From: Aphidius gifuensis
Taxonomy: Eukaryota; Arthropoda; Insecta; Hymenoptera; Braconidae
Reading direction: 5' to 3'
Assembly: GCF_014905175.1 (NCBI RefSeq)
Contig: NC_057792.1
Location: 1,488,001 to 1,552,000, forward strand
DNA: 64,000 nucleotides
The translations under genes and the position numbers were made by a program. The notes beneath the pieces are model-generated. The model was given only the letters and a program-made list of their open reading frames with translations, did no database searches and was not told the DNA's origin. Below, in pieces: positions 48,001 to 61,600 of this stretch; the stretch's first letter is position 1, and each line of letters begins with the position of its first letter.

Positions 48001-51000
48001 TGTCTACCTGAGAAAAGCTCGCTTCCTCTTTCAACATGCAGCTAATATTTATTTTTTTTTTTTCTATTTACCCAAGTCAACTTGCCTTTTTTTTCTTTTC
48101 GTTTTTTATTTTTACTCTGCTGTCATGATACTTATTTTATTTTTTTTTTTCCATTTTTCATTGCAAGAAAATTACCAATTTTGCAGGCACGTCTCGTTGC
48201 TGTGGTCTTTTGCCACATACCCACGTTACGAACCTAGCATACAGTTTGATATTAACCCTCTTTTTTTTATTTTTTATTTTTCCTTCTATCACCTTTCATC
48301 CCTTCAATAAAACCCTTCTCAAACAACGACGATAATGATACGCGATCCAGGGTAAACCTTTTTGTGTCTGACGAAAATTAGTCTTTTCTACTTAATTTTA
48401 ATTTTGTTTTTTGAAATTTTAGTATTCTATTTTAAATTTTGTTGTATTTTTTTAATATAATTATTATATCATTTATTTTTTAATGATAATTAATAAAAAA
48501 AAAAAATGTATAATATTTTTTAAATTTATCGTTAAAATTTTACTTGTTGGCTGTGGTTAATAACCTTTTTGTAATTTTCCAAACGTTCTTGTTTTTTCTC
48601 TTCCCTCTGGAATAAAGGTACATGAGTATATAGATACATTGAGTATGGATTTTACTTGTGTACGTATCTGCAATAATAATGAGACATCGCTTCTCTTAAT
48701 TAAGAGGCAGTTGGGAATGCAAGACAAGTAAAGATAAAAAGAATTTAAAAAAAATTAAAAAATAAATTGTTAAAAAAGAAAAAGTTTAAATCTTTTCAAA
48801 ACTTACTTGGTAAATTTATTGAAGTTTTTTTAAACGAATGTAGGGTTTAATATTTCAACGTGAGAGATTTTCTATATTAAAAAATGTTATATTTATTAAA
48901 AATAATAATATTTATTCATATCACATGTGTAAAAATAAAAATAATTTTTTAAACTTTAATCATTTATTTTAAACAAAATTATTACTTTGAATATTTTTTC
49001 TATAATTTTTTAAATAGCACAAGTTAAGAAAAAGATTTTCACTTTATTTTATTTATATTTTCTTAATCCAGACTGTTTTTCAACTGGTACAAATCCATTT
49101 TAGCCCATTTGACTTGCAAAAGCCGGATTATTGGTCAGTATTCAAGGTAACAGTAGTAGTTTAACACTCAAAATTCAAATTCTAGTTTGTATATACTTTT
49201 TTCAGTTGTTGTAAGAGATAGAGAGAGTAAGAAATATAATAGTGACTGTTATCATTGTCGTTGGTACAGTGGAAAACTAAAGTCAACGGGACCACTTAAG
49301 TTTATTTTGACTGGAAGCTTCGTATGTACTTAAGTGGCCGAACCAAAGACCTTGTCGACCTTTCAGTTTTCAAACTTTAACAACTAGCGTGGTTACAACT
49401 GGAACAAGGACCATCACAAAAAATTAACATCTTTAAAAAAAACCTGCAATTTTTCATTTTAAATTTTTAAATATAAATAAAATATTATTTTTCTATTCTT
49501 TTATTTTTTTATATATATAATTAAAATTCAAAAAAATGATACTAAAAATGTAATTTTTTTTTTCTTTTTTACAGATTTAAATAAAAAATTAAAACAACAG
49601 CATTAATGGCTTTTTTTTTATTTTGAATTACTTTTACTTAAAAATAGAAAAAAAAAAATTGATATAAATGTTAAAAATAAAAAATTTTACTATATATTTT
49701 AATGGTTTTGTGTATCAGTTGAGAAATTACAGGTCCTTGATGTATAGTATACTCGTAATAATTTCTCATAAAATGTTTTTATGATGACAAAATGTTGGGT
49801 TAGAAGTTTCAAAAGTGGTTGTATGTATATATATATAGGGGTCGTGGATAACCAGCAATAAAATCTCGGTAACAAACCGCGCATTTGTAATGCTTTTAAA
49901 TGTGTCACAGGTAAATCAACTGTACTTGGTTTTCATTTATTATTTCAAACATGAGGGGTAAATCAAGTGGATGTTAAAGAGTCAAAAAGCTTGTTGAGAA
50001 AATAAATAAAAATAACATTTATAAAATCTACAAAAACATAATAATAAATTCAATAAAATCAAGACATTATTATTTTTTTCGTATTATCTTATCAACAGAA
50101 ACGTACGTTTATTTTTCAATTTTTTTTTGGTTTTTTTTTTTTTTAAATCATCATTTTTACTGAGCAGAAATACAAGCTGTTCATTGAAAGATGTCGTTCA
50201 CAAGTCATCATACAAGTTAATTTCCACTCTTAATTTTCAAACGTACATAAATTTCTTTCATTCAAATACATTTTAATTAATTTTATTTCTTTTCATCGTC
50301 AATGGAACTTAATTAATCTCAACTCAACCAGACCCTTTCGAGTTTGAAATTTTCATTTTTTTAAGATCAAAATTTTAAATCAATTTAGCCATACATTTAC
50401 ATATAATTACATAATGTTTTTAATTTCAATTTAGTAGTATACATACAGATGATTTACACATACATTACAGCTTAAAAAATAAATATATACTTAAATTTAA
50501 TATATCTACTTGTGAATGATTAATGGAAAGTATTATTTTTCTGTTTTTTTCTTTTGTTAATTACAAGTTTTCTATTTAATCACTTATTTTTTTGTGTGGA
50601 AAAAAAATTATGTCATGTTTTATTCACTGAGTAAATATAAATGCATGATTTTTAGTTTTTTAAATTATTTTTGGTATCGTAATTCTACATGTTTTGAAAT
50701 TTATACTTTTTTTTTTAACTAAATTTTATTTGTTATTATTTTTCTAATTTGTTTTAATAAACTAAATAAAAAAAAATAACAAAGCTAGAATGAAAATAAC
50801 ATTCTGAAATAATGTAGTTGTAAGTTGGTTTTTTTTTTAATCTTGTAAATTTTTTATTTTAGTTTGTTTCATTGTACGCTTTTGTTCATTTTCATGTTAA
50901 TTTTTTTCTCTTTGTAATTTTATTTATTTATTCATCTAGTGTGTAGAAAATAATATTTTTTAAAAATCTTATTTTAACATAAAAATATAAATAAAACAAT

Positions 51001-54000
51001 AAATTATTAAGTCGAAAGGGTGGGAGTTTTACGGAAGATTTTATCGTTATTATTTTGTTCCTTAAAATTACCTCACAATTTCATATTTTTTTTCAACAAT
51101 CATACCATTTTATATTTGCTCGCCGTAGCACTAAATTAAGCATTTATTTACAAGCGCAGATATACAAATATTTTAAGGACGAAAAAATTTATTTTCAAAT
51201 ATTTTTGAAGAATTTGTCAATGACGTTTGTGTTTTTGTGTTTAAATTTTCATATATATATATATTTTTAAATTTTTTCTATGTTTAATTTAAATTCAAAA
51301 TTTCTACAACTACAACATTTTCATTGATTTATTCATTCACAAAATTTGTACGATAATATAAAGTTATTATATAAATTAAATATCAATATATTTAGTTAAT
51401 AAAACATTTTAATTTACAATTAAATTATTAATACACTGATGAATGTAATTTACATGAAGAAATAATTTTTAATTTATTAATCTAAACAAGATAAATTATA
51501 ACATTTAATACTTGGAATATTTTTTTATCATTTTTTTGTATTTTTTTTTCATCATTTTCACATCATATTTTTTTTATTAAATCTATTTATACAGTAAGTT
51601 TGATTTTTTCACATCACCTTGTGATTTTTTCTTTCTGTTTAATTAGCTATTTTTTTTTGTACACATAGTATTCACATAAACATTCAAACGTTCTAAGTTC
51701 ATTCTTGCATTTCATGCATCTTGTACCTTTGTCGGATGATCATCTTCAAATATAAGAAGTTATTTTTTATCGAGGTTAAACAAAAAATAAATAAATGAAA
51801 AAAAAAAAAAGATAGACAGAATAAAAAAGAGAAAATAATAAAGCTTGACTGGACACCATATCGACTAAGTGATTGATAGTACACTTTTTTTTTTTTTTTG
51901 CCCTTTTTATTTATTTCATTTTTTATTTTACAACTGTAGCTTTTTCGTTTAACTTTTTTTATATTTTCTTTTTTCTCTGTCAGTTACCCCTTTAAAGATG
52001 GGAGTTAAAAAAAAAGTGACCGATGAACCAAGTAAAGTATCTTGAACCCCCTGAGGTACACTCAAGAAAACAAGTGACATCGATTTTTCAAACAATTCAT
52101 CTACTTATACTGATGGTCAATCTCACTGACTTTGAATCTTATGGGGTGTTTTGTGAATCGAGGGTTAAATGATGCCATAAAAGTAGGAAAAAATTTCTGC
52201 TACGGCAAGCGTCTTTTTTTTTTTTTCTTCATCTTTGCAATCACTGCTATCTCATTTTTTTTTTTAATTTTTTTTTTTTTTATCAAATTTATTCTCACAC
52301 AAATATCTACTGATAATTTTTTCAAAAATTAACAATTTTTCTGAATTAATGATGATATAAATTCCCGGCTAATGTGTAATACTATTATTTATTTTTCATT
52401 TTTAGTGACATTTTATTTTTTTAACACGTAGCTCGTATAAAATCGCTAAAAAGTCTAGTCTAACACGTATTATCGATCCACTAGTTTTACTTTATTTTTT
52501 TTTTGTTTAATTTTTTTTTTAAATTTTTTTTTTGTTTTTTTTTTAAGAACTGAGATTTTTTTTTATATATTAATCTGAGGGATTTGAGCACAAATATCGA
52601 TTAGGCTGGACTATATTTATCCATTGTTAAGGACCCTATACTTCGTACTCGAATGTATTTCATTCTTTTCCAAATTTTTTTTTGTTTATTTTCATATTTA
52701 TTTTTTACAATACTTATTTTCATCTCGTGCTAAGATTAAAATGCGCACGTACCGTTTTTTTGACTTTCTATTTTCCTTTTTTTTTTTTTTAGTATTTATT
52801 ATTTTTTTTTATTTTCCACTATTGGTACACGACGAATGCTCGCTTTACACGAATTTCGATTGCACGACGGCTTGATTTATCGAGTAATTTGGCTCGGGTA
52901 TTTTTACCAATTTCAAGTAGAAAAAAATACCGTAAACGAGTGCAGATCGAAAATGTTTTAAAAATTGGTTTTTTCCATATATATATAATTTTTTTTTTTA
53001 TTTTTTTTTTGGGTTTTATAAAAGAGCATTGTTAATTTTATTGCAAAATAATTTTTTTTTTATTTTAACAAGTGTTTGAGTTATCTGGTCATTATGTATT
53101 TATCCATTTTTATTAATTTTTTTTTTTTTTTTACTATTTTACGTTTCGTTGCACTTTTATTTTCCAATTTGTTTATTTAATTTTTTTGTATTTTGTTGTT
53201 ATTGGTATTTTAACAAGTCTTAAATGCCAAAGGTCACTTTTAAAAAAAATATATCTGAAAAATTTATATATTTCATTGAATTCTCACACACAATAATTAC
53301 ACTCATATTTATTATTATTTTATAATTACGGAAATTTAATTATAGAATTATGACATTTAAAAAATAAAAAAGAAAATTGATTATATATTTTTATTTATAT
53401 CAATCATTGTGAAAGCTAGTTTTCATCACTTTGTTTTACTAATCAGTCAATTAATGAATACTTTTATTTTTTTATTATTTTTTTTTCAAATAAATTTTTA
53501 TCATTCAATCACAAACATACATCGATAACACACCGATCATATTTTTAAAATTTATTTTCAATTTCTCAATTTAAATAACATTTATAAGTGTCAAATTTTT
53601 TTTATTTTTTTAAACTGATGTTTAATTTTTTATCGTTTTTAAAACGTTCAGTTTTTTTTTTTTTAAATTCTCTTTATAAATGTTTAATATATATTTTCTT
53701 TTTTCTATTTAATCACCGTCATTTATGCTTTATAATTATATTTTTTTATTATTTTTATTTTCTATCTATCTAGACCATCTATCTATAAATTCTTCAATTG
53801 AATTTACTAAATCGTATATCAATTTTTTTCTTTTTTTTATATCACTTATCATTATCACACACTCATTGTACACATAATCGTATTATTTTCCGTATTATAT
53901 TTATATTTTTGATTCAATTTTTACACTTTTCATCTCAATAATATTTACTGAAATTAATTTTCATTAATATAATATTTTTCTTCATTAAAATTACATTCTT

Positions 54001-57000
54001 TGTTAATTATTATTTAAATACTACATATATAATTAAATTTATTAAAAATCAATAATTTCAATTCACTGTTTTATTTATTTGTAAATTTTATACAATTAAA
54101 TAAATTTTTTCATTTATATTTACCATCGCGACACGCCTTCTTGCATTTTTCGCGAAGAAAAAAAGCCAAATATAAATAAAAAAAAAAAATAATTTCTCCT
54201 TCAAAATAAAAAATAGTTCTATATAAAAAAATAAGCTCTAATAAAATTTGTAACATTTCAAAAGCTAAATAATAATAACGATATAATAAAAAAAAAAGAA
54301 ATTTCTATAAAAATTTACACAACAAAAAAAGAAAAAAAAAAAAATTAAAAAAATAATAAATGAAAGCTGTCGTGGCCGGAAGTACCCAGCGACAATTTCC
54401 TGATTCCTTTGTTGAATCCGACATGTGCGAAGTCGGTTGGTCGAGCTTTTGAAAGCTTTACGTTGGAAAATCGCGTTTGTGGAAATTCAAGAGTGAGTTA
54501 GTGGTGGTAAAGAAAATATCCAGGGGTATTGCAAAAGGTGAAACTTGAGAGTCTGACAACTTGAAAAAATAATAATAAATAAAAAAAATAAATTATGATG
54601 GTTTGAGGGATATTTTATGTGTAAAAGGCGGCAAAAGAAACGCGAAACTTTACTATGATGAAAAATGTTCTTTGAGATGTTTTCGATTGGTAGAAATGAC
54701 GAAATGTATTTACCGCTCGTTCATGAAAACTGAAAAAACATTGAAAAAGTGTAAAAAAAATAGCCAAAAGAGTTGAATTTTGCTTTATCGTTTTATTTTT
54801 TATAAAGCCTATTTTTCTTTTTAAATATTTTTTTACTTTTTCCATTAGTTTCTTGTATATTTTTTATTTTTCTTTTCTATTTCTTTCGACTACCGAGGAT
54901 CGTTATTTTGACCTCACTTTACTTTTATATATTTTTTTTCCATGCTGACAAAAAATAATAGCCTTGTTTAATGCCTGGAAAATCCTTGGAACCATAAACT
55001 CATCGTCTTACACATGAAAACAATGAAAATTTTGGGTAAACTTTTTTTTTAATATCAAAAAAAAAATCCATTATTATCCATCTTATAATAAAATAATTTA
55101 TTCAGAATGAATTTGCATGAAAAATTATTACAGTTGGCTAAATAATAATAGAAAAAAAAAAAATTAAAATTATTCTTAGTTATTAAATTTGGATGATGTA
55201 ATTAATTAATTAACAATAAATAAATCAACAAAATAATTAAAATGTAGAATAAAATTTATTTTCTTATTTAAAAAAAAAAAAAAATTTGAACTTTTATTAA
55301 ATAAAACAACAATAATAATTAAATAAAAAAACAGAAAAATCATCATTTTTTTTTATCGTTTATTTTTAGTTTTTTAATCTTTGCTTTACCGTAAATCGAA
55401 TTAAATCGAATTACGCAAGAATACTTTTTTTTTTTAAATTTATATATATAATATATTTATATTCTTCTTAAAGTATATATATATTTATATATATAATAGC
55501 TCAATAATTTTTTAGCCAACCTATTACATATCGCAAATACAAACTGACTAAATTTTTTTTTTATTTTTTAAATTATTTCCGGTATACAGACTGCACATAA
55601 GCATCCATATACCATTTTTTAATTTTTTTTTTCCTTTTCATTTATTTGTTTTTTTTTTTTTTATTTTTTAGGGAGGAATAAAAAGTCATACAAAAAAAAC
55701 TTTACACGTATATGGCATGAAATAATGCAAGAGAAACAAGAGAGTTAAAAATAGCAAGAAAAAAAAAATTTTAGATTAGAGATAAAATTAAATAAAAAAT
55801 TTAATCGTACCAATTCAATTTTTTTTTTTCTATTTTCTATTTAATAATTTTCATATTGAACATTTTCCACGGCACAAATATAATTGTTTCAAAAAATTTT
55901 TAACTTTTTCATCCAGATGTTGTGAATATTCAAATTTAAATGCATTTTTGTTTTTGTGAATCAAATAAATTTCTATATAAATAAAAAAAAAATTAGGGCA
56001 TGCAAATAATTTGTAAAAAAAACATGCCAATTTGGGAATTTAAAAAATCCATTTAACAATGATTATAATTTTTTTTTAATTTATAATTTTATTTATAAAT
56101 GAATTTTCTATATAGCAATATGAAAACATTTAGTTGCACATTTATATATCATAATAAAAAAAAAATATATATGCCCTCAAAGAAAAAAAAAAAAATTAAT
56201 TATAAAAAATTTTTCTAATATATTTCTATTAATTTTATTATGACATTTAATTTTAGTATTTTTTTTTACTAAGAAAATTGCAAGATGGCGTTTAACGCAC
56301 GGTGTCTCAATATGGCTATCAAAAGATTTAATTTTTTTATTTTTCATTTTGAAATATTTTTATTATCTCATTGAGATCATTGAAATTCCTCACTTTTAAA
56401 TTCCTCCTTTACTTATTTTTATTATTTTTTCCTCAATTCATTATACTTTGTTTTTTGTATTTTTTTTTTTTAAATTTTTCTCATTTTTTTTTTTTTTGTT
56501 TTTATCATTTAAACATTATTTTTGCAATTTTTTATCTTTTATATAATTTTATTAAATTAATTCTAAGGAGTGTTAAAGACTATTTAATAATTAAAATCGT
56601 GTGGAAACGTGGTAACAAATTAATGAAACATTGAAAAAATTGCACGATATATAAACTCAGCGGTTGCTCTGGTTTTCACCTTTGTTCATCAGTCATTCAG
56701 TGTCGATAATTATATTAATATATTTATTTAAAATGTACTTCTTTATCTATTTAACATCGACATTTACGTTTGACACCTCAACTAAACTTTCATACCAAGT
56801 TTGCGCAAAAAAAAAAAATATATATAAACACAAAAAACATTGCACTCTGGCAATAACATATCATTTATTAATTTTTATTTCACATACTATATATTTATTA
56901 ATCATTCAATTATTTAACACACTCACAAATACTCATAATACATTTATTCACGTATTATATTTATTCATCACTTAATTAATTCTAAAAAATATGACGTTAC

Positions 57001-58447
57001 GTTCTACAAGTTGTATCAATAAATTTATTTGGCCACTGAACATTTAAATTTTTAGTCCTTCCTTTATTTTGTTTATTTCATTTTGTAAATCATTCATTCA
57101 TATATTTATTTTATATATATTATTCAATTGTTTAAAACCATTCTTACCTATTTTTTTTTTTTTTTTAATTTAATTTCCATCCAAGCTAGGGATTTGGAAG
57201 AATTCTTTATCTTTGTTCACGAGTTTTATCAACTAAAATATATAAACAAAAAGAACTCACTGATGATTTATTTACTTCATTTAATTTATCGACATATTCA
57301 GTTTATCTCTTGTGTGTTAAATCATTTAAGATTTTTTTTTTTTTTATATATATTTATATATATATTTTTGTTTTATTATTTTGCACGTTTACTTAATCTT
57401 AATTTCCCACTTGGCGAATTTAATTTACAAATTATAACATTAATATTAATAACAAAAAATATAAAATAAAAATAAATTAAAAAAAAAAAATATATATGGA
57501 ACGACTGAGACCTCTTCTGCTCTTCATTATTACTTGGCTTTAATGCCATTTTTAAAATTATAATAATCATAATACATATCAATTCGTAGATTTATTATTT
57601 TTTTTTTTCTTTCTAATATCACTACGCATCTATTTATCCAATTTTTTTTTTTTTTCAATTTTCATTTTATCTAAAAAAATCCAATTTCCTAGAATTTTTT
57701 TGTATCGTTTTAATCAGCCTGGAAGATAAATTACATGGTTTTTTTTATTTTTGTTTTTTATTTTTTCTTTAATCATTATGTATTGATGGAAATTTTAAAT
57801 CAAACAATTAGCACCGTAGATTCAGAAATCATTCTTTCAAGAATAATAAAAAAAATAAAAAAAACTGTTAAATATCTTCCAGGTTTGACAAAACAATACA
57901 CAAATTAAACTTTAAATTTTCATTTTTACTAAAAAAATTTGCCTAATTTCAATACTAAAATCTTTTTTGTATATTTTTATCTTTTTTTTTTTCTAAATTT
58001 AGTTAATTTTTTGTCACTCATTGTTAGAATTTCTGCACAGTCTCAAATAACGAAGTCAAAAATTTCAACGTAATTTATTGGCAGTGATTGACATCCATTG
58101 TTCATTATTATTTTTTTTATTTATGAGTCTTACACACGTTAATGAAAATGAGAATGACAAAGTCAAGAGTATGAATTTTTTTGTCTTCATATATAAATTT
58201 ATCGTTGATAAAAGAAAAAAAAAAAATATGTTGATGATGGCTTGGTATGCATTCTTATTATGTTTTATCTTTGTAAATGGAATTTTATTTTTATTTATTA
58301 TTAATCAATATTCTACTGTATTTGTTCAATTCTTTGTTAAATTATTTTTTGTTTTTTATATTCTTTCATTCTTGTGTTTATTTAATTTGTTTGTTTATTT
58401 GTTTTTGTGCGTCCTTATGACAACAGGACAGGTAAATATGACTTAAT
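45070..58447. other. gene desert, T-rich on plus strand towards the right
   Basis: No coding gene is supported. Islands of complex sequence are at 45750-46060, 46560-47020, 47200-47400, 47820-48360, 48540-48720, 49080-49430, 49700-49990, 52000-52210, 52340-52960 and 54360-54560. The last contains GTCGTGGCCGGAAGTACCC. The right-hand part may include the 3' UTR of the KLF-like gene on the minus strand. From about 50600 to 57700 there are many T runs on the plus strand. A possible minus-strand exon at about 46890-47000 is listed as a finding. Confidence 0.4.
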
Positions 58448-58623
58448 TTAAACGTGTCTTTTCATATGAAGTGCAAGATGATCACTGCGTGAAAAACAAC
58501 GATCACAATGTCGACATTTAAATGGTTTAGCTCCTGTATGTTTACGATAATGACGTGTTAATTCATCAGAACGTGCAAATCTCCATTCACAACCTTCCCA
58601 ACTGCATTTATATGGTTTTTCAC
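58448..58623 (-). CDS. luna: terminal exon of KLF6/7-like zinc-finger transcription factor (partial)
   Basis: A TTTGTTTCAG acceptor at 58624-58626 opens an exon whose first two bases complete the Gly codon of the linker. It then encodes EKPYKC..., finger 2 (CSWEGCEWRFARSDELTRHY region: C-x4-C and H-x3-H), linker TGAKPFKC, and finger 3 (C-x2-C, SRSDHLALHMKRH). It stops after one more residue (V). CEWRFARSDELTRHYRKHTG, GAKPFKC and HCDRCFSRSDHLALHMKRH fit KLF6/7 (Drosophila luna) better than KLF4 or KLF5. The intron inside the finger 1-2 linker also fits that family. The protein would be a nuclear DNA-binding factor recognising GC/CACCC boxes. Finger 1 and the activation region lie upstream, outside the window. 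The gene symbol is by family resemblance. Confidence 0.9.
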
Positions 58624-61600
58624 CTGAAACAAATAAAATGAAACAAAAAAATATGAAAATTATGATAAACAAATAGCAAAAAATCTACATATAATAATTA
58701 AAATATTTTTTATGATTAAATTTTGTTGCTTATTAATTTAATATATATATAATTATTTTATGAATATATTTTGAATGTGTTAAAATGGATAGTGTAAATC
58801 GTAAATAATCCATTTGAGTATTATGGAAGTTGGTTGACGTTGATGAGGTGACGGAAGCATTTGCGAGACAATACCGGGTCACCACCTGTGGCGCAATGTT
58901 GTCGAGCTTAACAAGTATCGAGCTGTCACCACCACAGACTAGTTTTACCAACGATTTTCATCCCCTTAAAAAAATTTTTATTTATAACCATTCTTTTATT
59001 ATTTAACTCTTTGTCTTTTTTTATTTATTTATTTTTCTTCTAATTTGGCATTCATCACATCTTGAAAATAAATTACCCCTAAAATTTCATTGTCGTTTTA
59101 TTTTGTAGTCATTGATTTACTAAGTCAATAATTTTTCTCAATTCTATTATCTTATTATACACATCACACATACAGCTGAAAAATGTATTCAACAAAATTA
59201 CAAAATTCCGTACACAAAATAAATGGTAGCGAAACAAATATAAAAATTTTTAGTCATTTTATCTAGGACAAATTTAACGTGACTGACAACTCTTGTTTGT
59301 AAAAATAAAAAACACATGTAAAAATAAATATAAAACAGTATATATATGGAAAAAAACAAATGTACATAATAAATATATTTTTACGTTTATATAAACATAG
59401 AGAAAAAAAAGCTCAAATTTATGTAGCACTTTGTAAAAAAGGCGTAACACCACTAGCATATCCTATTGGCCTCTATATATATTTACACAAACTTCTTTAC
59501 ATCTTTGTATCGTATAAACGAACTGTCCTCGCTGTTTTTTATTTATATTTTTTTTCTACTTTTTCTATGCCACTTTCATCTCTTGGGGATGTGTGCATAG
59601 AACGACATCGACAAATCCAGGAAGAACGTGGTACAGCATAACCAAATTTTACCTCATTCACCAAGTCTTACTTCGTTTCTCTACTTCATACCTTTATTAC
59701 TTCACTTCGTCTTTTCTCAATCTTTTTTGTGTGGGTGTGCGCTTTGCCACTTCTATTCAACGAACCAACCCCTATTTTTTTTTTTTTGGAAGTAGAAAAT
59801 TCCTTGTGACTTTCCGGACGCATGAGAGTTTTACCGAGAAACGAATAAAGGGTCGAAAAGGTTGATGGTAAAAAGAGAGAAAAAAAGAGAGAGTATAGTG
59901 ACGAAAAAGGATGAAGAAAAAGCGAGAGCTTATATCTACGAAAACCGTCACTTCTATCAAACACCCTCCTGCCCCTTTTTCCTCAGTTATTTGGTTCTCT
60001 TTTTACCCTTCGTCGTCGTGAAACTAGAGAAATGAGAACGACTTACAACGTGAGCTTCCTTCTTTTGGGGGTCCCCTTGGTGGCGTAGAATTACTACGGG
60101 ACGACTCGTGCGAAAGGGGATTTATTTCTTCCAGGCAATGTAGAACTCTCTCGTTGGGTACTACGATAAAATAGCCAACCATCCTCTCAATCCTTTACTC
60201 TCTCTCTATCCTTGTTTTTTTTTTTTTACTCCAAAAAAATAGGAAGGAAAAAAAAAAAGAATCCTCTTTACTTCTACAACTATGTATCCGCCACGGTTCT
60301 TTTCACTTTGCGAGAAAAAAAAATATATATATGACTGTGTTTTTGAAAAAACCAGTGGTGCAAAATGGCCGCTACAATCATGAATTCAACTCTACTTTAG
60401 AATTTATATTTTTCCGTTTTTTGTGTGATGGGTATCTTTTCGTATATCTGTCTCATATTGTAAAGTTACTTTTTTAACTTGTAAACTAAAAAAAAATAAA
60501 ATATATAAACAAATTTTATTTTTTTATAGTAAAAGTTTGAATATTTTATTTACTGTGATTTTATTTAAAAAGTTTTACATGTAAATTTTATTTCAATATA
60601 TATTTTTCTTTGTATTGTTGTTGTTGTTTTTATTTTTTATTATAAATAATTCTATTAATTATTATTTTTAAAGTTTATGCGGATATGAAATGACAATATG
60701 CTGATGATAGGTAAGCCAAGAAGCGGATGTCACGAATTTGTATTCATATTGCGGAAGTAAAAAAAAAGTAGAGGTATATTTTTTGCTTATAGATATATCT
60801 TTTTTTATACATGTATGTAAGGTAATCAAAATGTGCATATATTCAACTTCAATATATGTATGTATATAAATAATATATGTATGAAATTGAGTTGCGTGAC
60901 AGGCTTAGCATGCGCATATGTGAATTCCAAAAGCCCACGGGAACAATCTAAAAGAGTAAGAAATCTCTACCATCAAGGGTACAAAAAAATAAATAAAAGA
61001 TAAAGGTAGATATATATGAAAAAAATGTACAACGCACGTCACGCATTTTATCGCTCCATAATGGAGAACCGACGCGTTTGGACCCCGTAATAAAGTCGGA
61101 TTAAACAAGACGACGGTCTTTCTTCTTTCACAAAAAAAAAAAAAAAAAAAGCAAAAAGATAAACACTGGGGTAAAAAATAATGGCTAAATGCCCAGCAGC
61201 TAAAAAAAAAAAAAACTATAACGAGGAAAAGTAAAGGAAAAAAAAAAAGTCATCTAGCGACGAATATAATACCAAGCATGAAGAAAAATAAAAAAAACTT
61301 TATATAAAAATAATAATAAAAAAGATTAAATATGCTTGATATTTTGTTAAATAAATGCTGGTAATTATGTAGATATGATATATGAAGTTGTTGGGTATTT
61401 TAATTGGACGATGAAAATTCAAGTTTTAAGGGTGTCAGAGAACATTTATTTTGCTTAAAATGTGTTGATGTAATTGTACACCCAAGGTATGAATTTCCTT
61501 GATAAAATTAATGTAAACATACATTTATTATTTTGTTAATATATATAATTGAGAATTTTGATTCTTTTTTTTTTTTCATTTTGCTTTCTTGATTAAGTGT

